From: Sabethes cyaneus | Taxonomy: Eukaryota; Arthropoda; Insecta; Diptera; Culicidae | Reading direction: 5' to 3' | Length of the DNA stretch: 64,000 nucleotides | NCBI RefSeq assembly: GCF_943734655.1 | Contig: NC_071354.1 | Span: forward strand, 173,324,411-173,388,410 | Shown here: piece after piece, positions 44,894 to 55,793 of the stretch | Layout: each line of letters starts with the position of its first letter | Numbering within the stretch: the first letter of the stretch is position 1 | Made by a program: the position numbers and the translations under genes | The notes under the pieces: generated by a model | What the model was told of the DNA's origin: nothing | The model's input: only the letters and a program-made list of their open reading frames with translations | The model's database searches: none

Positions 44894-44957
44894 GGTAAAA
44901 TTATCTGCGTACCTGAACTTTACCTATCCATCTTTTCGTGTGCGTGATAATTTTACC
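44894..44957. repeat. Small inverted repeat at the SARNP/BEL-relic junction
   Basis: GGTAAAATTATC (44894-44905) and GATAATTTTACC (44946-44957) are perfect inverted copies separated by 40 bp. The unit may be a tiny MITE or a stem formed at the breakpoint. Confidence 0.65.
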
Positions 44958-45790
44958 TACCTTAGACTCCGTCGTCAAACTGTGCACAACTTCCAGGTAC
45001 ACTGCTCTCACGGCTAAACAAGTGAATACGGCCACCCAACGCTTCTCCTTTCGCCGTCCGACTACTACTTCCACCGGGCCCAGATAATCGATGCCTACGG
45101 AGTTGAAAGGCCGTCGATTCGGCGTAACCCGATCAACTGGCAATGGAGACATCCTCGGCGATCTTGGAAGGCATTTATGCACCTTGCACCATATGCATTT
45201 GTCAGCTACCTTCTGGATCTCCACACGCAGATTTGGAATTTGAAACCGCTGTCTCATTTCGTTGAAAACCGTCTCGGAGTTTGCGTGCCCGAACTCCTCA
45301 TGGTAGTGTTGAATCAACCGCTGTGTGATCTCGTGTGATCGTGATAGGATGACCGGATACTTTTTGTCGAAGGGGAGTTCCTCGGAATTCGCTAGCCTCC
45401 CGTCCATACGCAACACGCCTTCGTCGTCTATCACTGGTGAACACTTGTAGATGCGGCTATTCTTCTTGACCTTCTCTAACGACTGCCCAGGTTGGCATTG
45501 CAAATTGTTCGTGAGAATGCTCATCTCATCCGGAAAACTGTCCCACTGCACATGACGCCACAGGATTTTTTCTGCTCGCTTGAGTTCATCTTGCTTGAGG
45601 GGGGTTTGCACTGTTCCAGTTGATGAACCTGCCGCATCTTTCACTAATATACGATACTGCTTCGTCGTAGCCCGTGTTGTTAAAGTCGACTCGCCACGAC
45701 GTTTACGATGGCAATTGTCGATGAAGCGCACCACCGTAGCCGTCACTCGTAGAAGTTTTGTTCCACGAAGTGGTGAATGTAGAAGCAATC
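44958..45790 (-). pseudogene. BEL/Pao pol relic (RNase H-integrase linker and integrase start)
   Basis: Open minus-strand frame without its own ATG. It reads LLRVTATVVRFIDN, DDEGVLRMDGRLANSEELPF, the zinc-binding HEITQRLIQHYHEEFGHA with CIWCKV, then VDRVTPNRRPFNSVGIDYLG (first catalytic Asp) and AVYLEVVHSLTTES. The match stops there (about 44964); the rest of the integrase, RT and LTRs are absent. It belongs to a different BEL lineage from the complete element at 54811. It is a fragment without internal stops, so fairly young or lucky; it lies on the same strand as the host gene and upstream of it. Confidence 0.85.
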
Positions 45791-45857
45791 TCTTCCCATT
45801 TTATGGGGGTTTTGTATCATTTATTGACATTTACAAATCCCATGGATAAGACCACTA

Positions 45858-46844
45858 GGGTAGATGCTCCATTAGTTGCGCCACTAAGCACAATATAACT
45901 TAATTTTTCTTGTTTATTGAGGTACAGTTGGATTTCGATTTTGGCAACAAATGCGTGTCGCCTATGTTGCCAAAATCGAAACCGTGCCAAAATCGAGACC
46001 CTTTTTCGATATGAAAAAATTTAATGTAAATGCTTTAGAAGTTGATTAATTATCATTAATCACCGATTGCAACCATTTTATGTTTAAAAAGTCCGACAAG
46101 AGCTATCCGTCCGGTGCAAATAAGTTATTGACACCCTGCGGTAAGACGTAGTCCTACGGCAATAAAAATATTATTGTTCGAAACCACATAACTTTTTTCC
46201 ATGAACATACTCAGGGCATCATTTTTTCATCATTTAAAGCATGTATGCGGAAACTGATTGATATTTATGCATATTTTTGGAAGAGAAATATCTTGTGTTG
46301 CCAAAAACGGATACTTTTGTTGCCAAAATCGAGGCATGCCAAAATCGAACCATGCCAAATTCGAAACCCAACTGTATATGCTTCAATTAATACAAATACA
46401 AGGTATTTGTCACAAGGCAAGACAATTGCTTTCGTTGTACGAGAAGCTTTATAAAGAAAAAATTAATTTCCCGATTCAATTATATTGTACCAAAAGTTGC
46501 GCTAATGTTTCCTTAATTAAGTTGGGTGTTCCTTTAATTGTGTTATACCATATACATTGCTAGGTTGCTAAGTGAAAAAACATCGTAGCAAACTATATAA
46601 ATGAGCGCCTATAGTTGTGCGCTCCAACAGCGCGTATAGTTGCGTTAGATTTTGGAAAATTGGCATTTTAGCAAATAGTGCTTTAATTTTAAATGGTGTA
46701 GTCTAACTACCAATACTTTTAAGAACCTGTTTTATATAATGAACGTAATTGTTTTATTGAAAATGCTACGGTGACGAAAATATGCATGAATAATGAATAG
46801 TAGCGCAACTATTGGTACTACCATAACTATTAGATCAACTACCC
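45858..46844. mobile_element. MITE with TA flanks and GGGTAG termini (outer)
   Basis: The left end TA|GGGTAGATG (TA at 45856-45857) and right end CTACCC|TA (TA at 46845-46846) are inverted. Similarity continues as CATTAGTTGCGC at left and GCGCAACTATTGG at right. TA duplication suggests a Tc1/mariner-type mechanism. It contains a second complete MITE and no transposase. Confidence 0.65.
45925..46374. mobile_element. Nested MITE with TA flanks and CAGTTGG termini (inner)
   Basis: TA|CAGTTGGATTTCGATTTTGG at left (TA at 45923-45924) and CCAAATTCGAAACCCAACTG|TA at right (TA at 46375-46376). The motif TGCCAAAATCGA is repeated in tandem in both subterminal regions (about 45970-46000 and 46320-46355). 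It is a 450-bp pogo/Tc1-mariner-like non-autonomous element that inserted into the outer MITE. Confidence 0.75.
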
Positions 46845-46846
46845 TA

Positions 46847-49800
46847 TGTTGCGGAACGTTTTAAGGATTACGGTGAAAATATATATGAAATCATAGTGGT
46901 CTATGTACATTGGTAAGAATAAATCGCATATTTTGACAAAAGTTGGGATTTTTATGTATTCTCGTGTTGAATCACTTTATACACTACACATTAGAATACT
47001 TGGTTTGGAGAAAATAATTGTATAGAATTTATTATAGAGTTTTTTAGACAATTACGTTTCCTGTAAAACTAAACTAACTAAATAGTCAATAGACCACTAT
47101 AATTCGGAACGGCTCATATGTTAGTAGAATAGTTCCAAAGTTACTTTAGATAAATTAAAATGATTACTCAGAAAAAATATAGTTTTGTCACAAATCATTC
47201 GCAAATTCCAGTAGCCTTTTATTTTCTTCGATTGGATATTTTCGATTAGATTGAATACTCTACTCTCTTATGGTGTACTTCGAAATCCCCAAAACAAACA
47301 ATTATTTTCCATCGATAGAATCAATTTTAGAACTACGCATTTAGTCTGTTTCAACATGCTACAACAGCATCAAATTGAAATCTAGTACAAATGCACAATT
47401 TAATTATTTTACGCATAACCTATCTGCCTTCAGTTTTCCTAACACATTTAGAAGCGATTTTAGAATCGCCAGCATGCAAAAGTCACAACCATTCGCTATT
47501 ATAATCACATTTCCGTGGATCTGCAATTTTGTGCGACCCATCCGAAAGCTGACAATAAATTTTCAATTTCCGTCTGAGCACACTAGCACACGTACACACA
47601 TTGATTTTGAAATCCGACCACAAACAATCAAACGTCCAAAATGTGCATGCTCTTTGATTGCTCTGGATATAATTTCGAGCCGATGATGATGATGACTCGG
47701 CCTCCAATTCACCAGTGAAAAGGACAAAGTAGTCGAACGTGCCCTGACATCCAATGTGAGAAGTTATCAAAACGATCCCAACCAACGAACGGTTCGCCGC
47801 CGGAAGCAGAGTGTCCACCGACTTGGCGGGGTGTGAAAATTAGTTTTCTTTTTCTTGGACTTTTTTTCCCTTTGTAGGTATCTGGCAGTGCCACGTTTGA
47901 CGGAAATCTAATTTTGTCGAACCGCCCGAAGCTGCTGAAGAGTATAGGTATAATTTCCAAATTTCTGGCTGGCCGGCCGGAACTTGTTTCCACAGGGCTG
48001 TGAGGGGAAGACGGTGGCGAAGGCGATGGAAAAATCACAACATGAGAGATTATATGGCTCAGTGATTATATTAAATAGCAACTCAGCCGACGGGGTGGGA
48101 TGGGTCATGGGTGTGAAGCCTGTAGGTATGATGGCGATGATGGCGGCTAGGCGATTACTTTCAGATCTGTTGATGACAGCCGATTCCGATGCGAAAAACT
48201 TGACCGTTACTTTGACGCCTTGTTTGCTCACGTCAGAAGGGCAATTGTTTTCGTTGAAGTATGATTACAATTTAGTTTACGTGATTTGCGCTATTTTTCT
48301 CGTTTACGCAATATTCAGAAATTACATTACGAGTTTTTCGAATGCGAAATAAAATGTTTAACAAGAACAAAATTTATATTTTAATAATCTAGAAGTTATT
48401 GTTTGTTTGTGAAAACTTTGTCAAAGAAATGGCTATTGTATCTTGTATCTTACACACATCTTACATGAAAAAAGAGAACTTATTTGCATCAGGAAACCTC
48501 TATTGGCACTAATTTTTTCGTTTACCGATTGTCTAATTCTAATCTTATCGATTCCTGCCAGATCAGCAATTAAACCCAATACCGCTAATCAAGGTCCGAA
48601 CAAAAAAAACTAACTCAATTAGCTATTCCGTTTAAATTCCCTTAAACTAAAATAGTTTCATTCGAAACACTTCAAAAGAAATTAGTTTACTCAACTGAGC
48701 AGCCTGTTGGTTTTTCTGCCCCATTGTCTACAATAAATTATGCAATTTGTCGTTGTAGTAAGCTCCACCTACCTACTCCACCTAACTCCACCTAACTACC
48801 TACATACACCTACCTACGTATATGTATGTACCGGCCCGCTTCAGATGAGTGGCTGCAATCGAGACAATTAACAAACCACCGTTCGTCTCCACCGTCCCGG
48901 CGGAAAATGGAGGAGGCGAAAGCTGAAAGCTGAATACCACAGCAGTTAGTTAGTGGCCATGGCGGCGGTTTACCGTTTCACTACAGTCCCGCAACGCAGC
49001 CGAGGGGAGTGAAAATTAAATTATCCTTGAAATAAATAGGCAATCATTTAGGTATTTATAATATAATCCCCTTAGCGTACGGGGAAGCACAACGGCTTCA
49101 ACAAGTTCCTACCAGGACCGGTTGTTTGTGGCATAATAACCCAGTCAATTTGTCCTACGTGCGTCCCGATTGCCAGAGGGAAGCAGCGCGAGAGGAGTGT
49201 GTGTGTGTACGTCTGTACGGTTGTTTGTCTCGCATATAGAACGTTGACAGAGCAACAGGATGTTGATTTCGTTTCATGGCGAAACGAGGAAACTGTCGGG
49301 AGAAGTCTTTCGACCTTTTTGCCCAAACATTTCCCTGAAGTAGAAGGAGCAAAAACGAATTTGAATAGCTGATGGCTTCCAGTAAAATCAGACATATTTA
49401 CTAGCGAGTGTTGTATTTTGATTATCGGTGTGGAGTCGACATTGATTAAAAGTAAATATTGGTCGATGTGGTCGAAAGACACTTTGCCGAACCGGCCCTG
49501 CTTTGATTCCGACGGTTATATTAGGCTTTGGGAAAATTGAAATTTTGTCAGACATGTCAGAATAAAATCTTTCAAAAGAAACAAATACAAGCTGGCTTGT
49601 TTGATTAGAGCAAACTTACTGGAAAAGGAAAATCAGCCTATTTCTTGTTTTATTTGATGATCAAAATTCCAAATCAATTTCACTACCTCTTCTAATCCCT
49701 ATCCTCTTTTTGGATGTGTAGGTAATTGCGTTTAGAAATCAACTGCAATGTTGTCTTAATCGTTGATGTTATCAACGGTTTTATTTTTTAAGTGATTCAG

Positions 49801-49978
49801 TTAAAGTCTGCCGCATTGTTTTATTCATTAAAACTATAAAAATAATTTGCAATGGCCTAATGCCTTTTTTGATTCGTTGGTCGCCGGTGATCAATTTCAC
49901 CTGAATCGCCCGTATATTTAGATGTTTTAGTCAAACATCCCGGCTATTTCTGTTATAGTGAATCTATGTTATCACGAA
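46847..49978. other. 3.1 kb without a recognised gene
   Basis: Near 47080-47128, AATTCGGAACGGCTCAT is inverted relative to 23336-23352, marking a dispersed repeat. A plus-strand frame ending at 48352 (from an ATG at about 48029, roughly 108 codons) has one hydrophobic segment near its end (YVICAIFLVYAIF) but no homology I recognise. About 48760-48830 is a CCTAC/CACCTA simple repeat. Composition becomes more GC-rich around 47700-48200 and 48830-49000. Confidence 0.4.
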
Positions 49979-50932
49979 AGTACCGTTTTGATTCTAACTT
50001 CGGACACTTAAGCTATACTGCAACTATGTCCCAAGCAAATTTTTCGAAGGAATTATAATCTCATCTTATTGTTCAGCAGCATGAAAATTTACTCATTTCC
50101 ACTGAAAAATGTTGAAAATGACGATAAAATCGTGTTTTATATATAAAAAAAATACTAATAAAGTGCAGTTCGGTTTTGATTCAGACTTTGGACATTTTTA
50201 TGGTGTTTCTTCAAACTACGAATTAATAATCTGAAAAATCTGATATTATTCGTGACTGTCCGAAGTTTGAATTGCTCGTGCAAAATGTGATTCATGTTCT
50301 GGACACCTAATTTTCGCTACTATCTTTACAATAAAGCATTTAATACCGTATCTTAACTTTTTTTAGTTAATGCATACCTTCCACATATCTAATAATCATA
50401 ACAAGCAAAGAAAATCGCTTTAAAATTGACAAAATAATGCGAACGAAAAAACAGCAATGTTTACGAAAAACGCTAAGAGAAAGCTCTGAGTTTTCATTTC
50501 TTTTCAGCGGCTACTGAATCCCAACAAGCTTAACCGCTTAATGTTATACCTCCCGAATAGAGGACATCCTATTAAACACGATGCACGGTGGTCCGGCTTC
50601 GCTAAAGCGCGGACATTAGCAATTGAAATTGAAATTTTTGAAATTTAAAAAACAAAAGTTTGTATCACCCTAATAAGTGAATTCGTGGTCACCCTAGTAG
50701 TGCAGAAAAATGCGCTATATTTTATTATTAAACTTCTCCGAAGACACTATCCTTGAAAAATTAAACATAAAACATAAAGCCCAATTTCTAATGTCCGCAT
50801 TTTTTCGAATCTGGACCACCGTGCGATGGTGTATAACAAGCGCGTGATTTGTCGTACTAGCAATTTTAATGTGCATTTAATGCTAAAGTGCCCACAGTTT
50901 GAAGTCGTCCGAAACTGTTTAGATAACAGTAC
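49979..50932. mobile_element. TA-flanked inverted-repeat element, copy 2
   Basis: Left end TA|CCGTTTTGATTCTAACTTCG, then the same interior as copy 1 (AGCATGAAAATTTA, CAGTTCGGTTTTGATTCAGA at about 50163, GAATAGAGGACATCCTATTA at about 50556). The right end (about 50905-50932) is strongly diverged. It is interrupted by a 240-bp Transib-like element at 50584. Confidence 0.6.
50584..50823. mobile_element. 240-bp Transib-like MITE
   Basis: Termini CACGGTGGTCC and GGACCACCGTG; flanks CGATG at 50579-50583 and 50824-50828, a perfect 5-bp target duplication. Inner ends CGCGGACATTAG and CTAATGTCCGC also pair. A CAC-GTG heptamer end plus a 5-bp GC-containing duplication fits the Transib signature seen at 4574. 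It sits inside copy 2 of the TA-flanked family, so it is younger than that copy. Confidence 0.75.
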
Positions 50933-50954
50933 CTATGTCGAAAATAGAAGGTAT

Positions 50955-51058
50955 GATAAAAAGCAAAAACTAGGTGCTACATTCTGTTATCGAAATTTGA
51001 CCTTCTGTTTTTATACGACAGACTTCGTAGCCAATTTACTGGAAAAGCCTTGCTAATT
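50955..51058 (-). mobile_element. SINE 3' fragment
   Basis: GACCTTCTGTTTTTATACGA and CAGACTTCGTAGCCAAT are the reverse complement of the SINE body at 7840-7910. The tRNA-like head is missing. Confidence 0.7.
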
Positions 51059-53035
51059 TACCTTGTATGTAACGAGTATCAAAATGGTAACATTTTACAT
51101 GCTTCATTTTTTGGTGAATGACCCTTTGGGTTAAAACCACTCTAAACAAAAAAAAATGCTTCATTTTATGTGTCAATCCTCAATGATTTATAAAATATAT
51201 TTGTTTCAATCGATTGGTAATTTTTTCTAATCATTTATTACAATTAACTAGCGTACGGGTGGGTACTTCCAGCCCATTAAGCGGTAGCCTGAACAATATT
51301 CAGGAATTACGTTGAAACTATATTTATTCGAGACAAGATTTTTATACCAGTTGATAGAATATTATTTATTGAATATCGGCGTGTATTTTGGTTTTAATGA
51401 AACGCTACTGATTTTGAGTTATAGTCGCGAATAATGATGAAGTCGCTGCGGCTAAATTGAGCCCATTTTCTATAAGGGTGTCTGTGTTTTTTAAATCCGA
51501 CAGGCCGAAATAGCCAGCACAGCGATTAAATGCTCTTCAAAAACAGATCAAAAGAGACCGATGGATAACGTTTCGGTATTGCCTACATTCCGGGCTAATT
51601 AAAGATAATTAGTTTTGCAGTGACAATAGCTTGCTGCTATGTCTAACTAGCTATGTCAACACGATAGAAGCTTTTCAGGCGTTTCAGGCCTCACATATCG
51701 GTAGTAGTGTAAATAACGCACCATATGCTGGAATTAAAAACAAAATGCTGCAAATGGCTAGTGAATGAAAATTGATTTATATTTTCATATCAGAGGGGAA
51801 TTTTTGTGTCCTTCCGTGATAAAAAGAAGTAGTAATTGTAATAATTGTAAGTAATTGCTCTGTGATAGCATATTCACAACTTGTTTCTAGAATAAATAAC
51901 CGTGACCATAATTGTGTGTTTTCCAAACCATCATCAAGAGCGGGTACGCGTAAGCGATTGCTGCTGGTTTTTTCAGCCTAATTACGTGCCAATAGAAAAA
52001 CAGTGGTTTTGATGTTTATTGAATAAAATTTAGCAAATTACATTTTTATAAAAATAGTTATAACGCATTAAAGCCTATGAGTGCTACTTTCGTTTTAGTA
52101 TTGTTATATAGAGGCAAAGTTTTTATTTGAAAAAGTGTAGCCAAAAAAGGTAATGTATGCAAAATTAGTAGCGTGCTGGGATACTCTTCCGTACCCTATA
52201 TTATGAATCTCCATACTCATTTTTCAAATAATTGAAAATAAATAAGCAATGCCAGACTAGAAATTATCACTCCATAGTTGGTTGGAATTAGCACTGCTAA
52301 TTTCAAATTATTTCTCAACGTGTTTAGTAAAATTCACGAATCAGCAAGAAAGTTGAAGGAAAATATCATTTATTGCTATTACAACTAAGTTACGGTAGAA
52401 TTAAACGAGATTTACATCTCTGTTGTGGTTTATTAATTTGTCTTAATGATACTGCCTAGTACTGCTATGTCGTACCCCCAAGTACAACACGAATGTTGTC
52501 ACGGTTAAATGCCGCTTTTGATAGTTGTTAAATTGAAAAATTATCTGCTACTGAGCAAATGTATCAATCGACTGGAATTAAACACCAATTCACCACACAA
52601 ATGCATTACCAATTATACACGATAAAATTGCGACGCCGAATGTTTTGTGTTTTAACAAAAATTACTAAAATTAAAAAAGAAGAAAAAGTTTTCTTCTTTT
52701 TTAATTTTAGGTTTCGTATTCTACTAAGACGCTCCAAAAACTTGAGTCAAAAATTACTAGTCCATAATCTAACAGATTAATTACGACCAGTAGAACAAAG
52801 AAAAAAATTTGCGTCTTTCAGAATGTCGTTCATACTTAAAAGGGCGGTTTAGGGTGATTGATGAAATGCTTAGGAAATTAGTAGGCCTTATCCTTTTGAT
52901 TCTCTGATTCTTCTGACTCTGGCCTTCTCGGTTTTCTTTAGCAACAGAACTAAACGGCTTGAATGTTCGGCATTACACGATCTTGGGTAATAGTAGCATT
53001 TAGGGAGAAGTCCTCTATAGCCGGGCAGCTTCTAT
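51059..53035. other. 2 kb without a recognised gene
   Basis: AT-rich. An imperfect palindrome TTAAAAAAGAAGAAAA with its inverse lies near 52670-52712. No supported coding frame. Confidence 0.4.
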
Positions 53036-53043
53036 GTCCGGAC

Positions 53044-53714
53044 CAGGGCTTGAAAAGGGATCGCAAGTTGAATGTGACTGCCGTGAGTGCGAACTTTCCG
53101 CATTCAAACTCCGCTTTTTAAACGATCATTTGACTGTTTTTCTTATCCAGTCAAGCTGCCGCTTGCGCTGCTGCCGTCTTACAATTCATGCGGCATCTCA
53201 GCAAAAGCAAACAGTCAATCTCCCGTTTTGCTTTGCGCTTTGAGAATATAAACTGCAAACTGACTGGAAGCATACGGTGACGTATTTTTTCGTTTCTCTT
53301 TTTGTCTCCAAATCGGCTGCTCACAGTAATAGTTTGTCACCCGGACGTCGGTCCGACGCAAGCAAAATATTCGTTTGTATTGGACGGAGTCCGACCGACT
53401 TCTTCCATGCACATGTAGTGGTTGTTTTTTTGTAGTATTGAATCATACGATTGTGCGGTTGCTTTTCGTTAGCGTGGTGATTGCCAGTCATTTGACTGTT
53501 TTGCAGTCATTCGCTGCTCCAAACGGTAAAGGTAACTTGATCGAAACGAAAATGTCAAAAAGCGTTCATTCTGTTGCGTGCATTCGGTGTTTGACTGAGC
53601 AAACTGCCAGTTGTTTTATGCATAGCGTTCGTATTCCACCTCTAAACGGACGGTGTGAACTTGAATGCGCGTTGGTGTGACTGCGGTAGAAAAAAAGGAT
53701 CGGTCGAAGCCCTG
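53044..53714. mobile_element. hAT-type MITE, 671 bp
   Basis: Termini CAGGGCTTGAAA and GTCGAAGCCCTG, flanked on both sides by GTCCGGAC (53036-53043 and 53715-53722), an 8-bp target duplication as made by hAT transposases. The target is itself a palindrome. Subterminal sequences are partly inverted as well (GATCGCAAGTTG region against the GATCGGTCG end). No transposase frame. Confidence 0.8.
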
Positions 53715-53722
53715 GTCCGGAC

Positions 53723-54554
53723 TGTAAGATTTCTCAAAAACAAAGGCCGATAAAATATATTCACAGAGAATAAAACAATAGTAAAGTGCCAGATTTCATG
53801 GTGTCTCAATTTTGACGTCTTTGTTTCAAAAAGTAAACAAATGAGAACTGTTCAGCTATTAAAACAAAGAGAATCGAGTAAATTTCTATAAAGAACAGTT
53901 GCAAATGTTATTAATAAATAAAGGAGCAATATTTTTAAACGTAGGGTTGATAAAAAAAATCGAAACATTTGAAATTTGACATGAAAATACAAGATTTTGA
54001 AGAAAAAAAACTTTTTTTTTTTGAAACTGTGTCGTGTCCTCTATGGCTGGACACTAAAATAACAGGAAAAAATGGCAGCAAAATGTTATAGTTTGATGTC
54101 AACCTACAACGGGCCTTGTAAATGGTGTTGCCGCGTATATTTTCGTATGCATTCCGCATTACCAGCACTCTGAACAAACAGTTTATGTGAATAGTACTTT
54201 ATTCAGTTTTTATACAGCAAACCTGCAAAAACTGAACTCCCAAGATTTGTGCTGGAGTTTTAAAATGTTCTAGGATCTTTTTCATCCATTGATTCAGGTT
54301 TTAATAGATCAAATTATCATGTCCGAGCATAGGGGACAGCTTTCGATTTGAACTTATTTGTGCACAAAATACTTTCAAATTCAACCTAGCTGCGCAAATT
54401 TTGCTGCTTTCTATTTTTTTTTGCTTATAATATTGTTTTTCTCTACATTAAAGTTTTTACTGAAACCTTAAGTGTCCCAGCAAAGAGGATTTCCTCTTTG
54501 ATAGTATGGTTATGATGATAGCACTAACGCGTTCATTTTTTTCTATCCTACCTC
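53723..54554. other. No gene recognised
   Basis: AT-rich DNA with several A or T runs, including a T-run at about 54010-54020. No supported frame. Confidence 0.4.
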
Positions 54555-54805
54555 CTGAAATTGTTTAACAGCATGACAATTTATTTATTTTCGTGGGAAA
54601 ATGTTTAAAATGAATATAAAATATAGTTTTACATTAAAAACTCTCTAAAGATACAGTTCGGTTTTGATTCAAACTTCGAACACTTGTATAATTTTGATAA
54701 ATATTAGTATTTTTAGTGCCACTCAACTTAAATAAGCGAAATTATTTCCTTTTTCTTGTCTTTTTAAATCCTCCTAATAGTGTGATTTAAATTTTTCACG
54801 CAACA
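54555..54805. mobile_element. TA-flanked inverted-repeat element, copy 3, left part
   Basis: AGCATGACAATTTATTTATT, then GTTCGGTTTTGATTCAAACT at about 54656 and CACTCAACTTAAATAAGCGA match the interior of copy 1 (23520-23760). The left terminus is not visible. The right part continues at 62480-62545; the BEL element inserted between. Confidence 0.65.
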
Positions 54806-54810
54806 ATTAG

Positions 54811-55211
54811 TGTAAAATATTGTATAATTTATTAGCTATTGGTAGTTTTCAAACCCACTCTACAACGATCATCAGCTTAACTGATGACCGCGAGAAAAGA
54901 ACTCACTCTCGGCTTACCATATATTAGTCTCAGCCGATCTCCAATATTCGGAAATAGGAGAGTAGGGATAGCAGATATCAGCATCTGATAGCTCTGATAA
55001 CTAATGACCTGCATGAGTTGAGTCAGTTGTCTCCAAGTACGTACATAAGGAAGGTGCAATATACAACCACTTTGTCGTCTCACAATAAATGTGTTATCTC
55101 TTCAACAAGCGTCGGCCCGTTCTATGCAGTGAAAGAAAACCCCTCGACTGTGCATCGTGAAGATTACGATTTGAACCAAGTGCGCGAAGGTCGAAGACGG
55201 AAAATATTACA
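54811..55211 (+). repeat. BEL 5' LTR, 401 bp
   Basis: Inverted ends TGTAA/TTACA; polyadenylation signal AATAAA at 55084-55089. Confidence 0.95.
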
Positions 55212-55212
55212 C

Positions 55213-55230
55213 TGGTCCTTCGAACCGGAT
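55213..55230 (+). promoter_or_regulatory. BEL primer-binding site
   Basis: TGGTCCTTCGAACCGGAT, one base after the LTR. Its complement reads as a tRNA 3' end with the T-arm GGTTCGA and terminal CCA. The specific tRNA is not determined here. Confidence 0.85.
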
Positions 55231-55793
55231 TCGATCGAAGCGACAAGGGACCACGGTGAGCCGGAGTGAATAATTCTAATCGCTGTGCGACGGTGTGGAT
55301 CGGCTATTGTGCGGAGAATCTAAGGCGGCATTGTGCTGCTTTCTGCTGCTTGCTTGCTGCTCGGTGTGGTTGCGGCTGATATACGAAAACGTGGTTGCGT
55401 TGCTGATTGGACACGGATTTACAGCGGTGACTGTTAATTGTTCCCTGCCGCATACGGTTTTCTACAAAGAAATCCAAGCTAAGTACCTAATAATAAGGAG
55501 AAAGTCAAGGGTGGCGTTAAGAACGCATGATCTTACGCTGATTAATTGCATGTGGCGAAAACGAAAAATCGAAAAATAAAATACTCAATTATTGCATGAT
55601 TGTGTTTCACTTGATTTGGGTACAGATTTGGTTCGCTGGTTTAAGATCACCGTGGGTAGTTGGTTTTTTTTCTGAATGAATTAAAGTCCCTGATAGCCTG
55701 TAAATCTGTGGGTTCTGTCAAGCGCGAAAACGTTCGATTACGCGGCGTGAATTTGTGTGAAGTGCAGTGGTTAGAATTCATTTTGTAGCTAAT

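Noticed and set aside
49072..49482. 136-codon minus-strand frame
   Set aside because: No recognisable motif and composition typical of chance frames in a GC-richer block.
54877..55083. 68-codon minus-strand frame present twice (also 62140-62346)
   Set aside because: It is inside the two BEL LTRs; identity reflects LTR identity and not coding constraint.
55767..55793. Nine extra residues at the start of the BEL polyprotein
   Set aside because: They begin with GTG; the first ATG with a reasonable context is at 55794.
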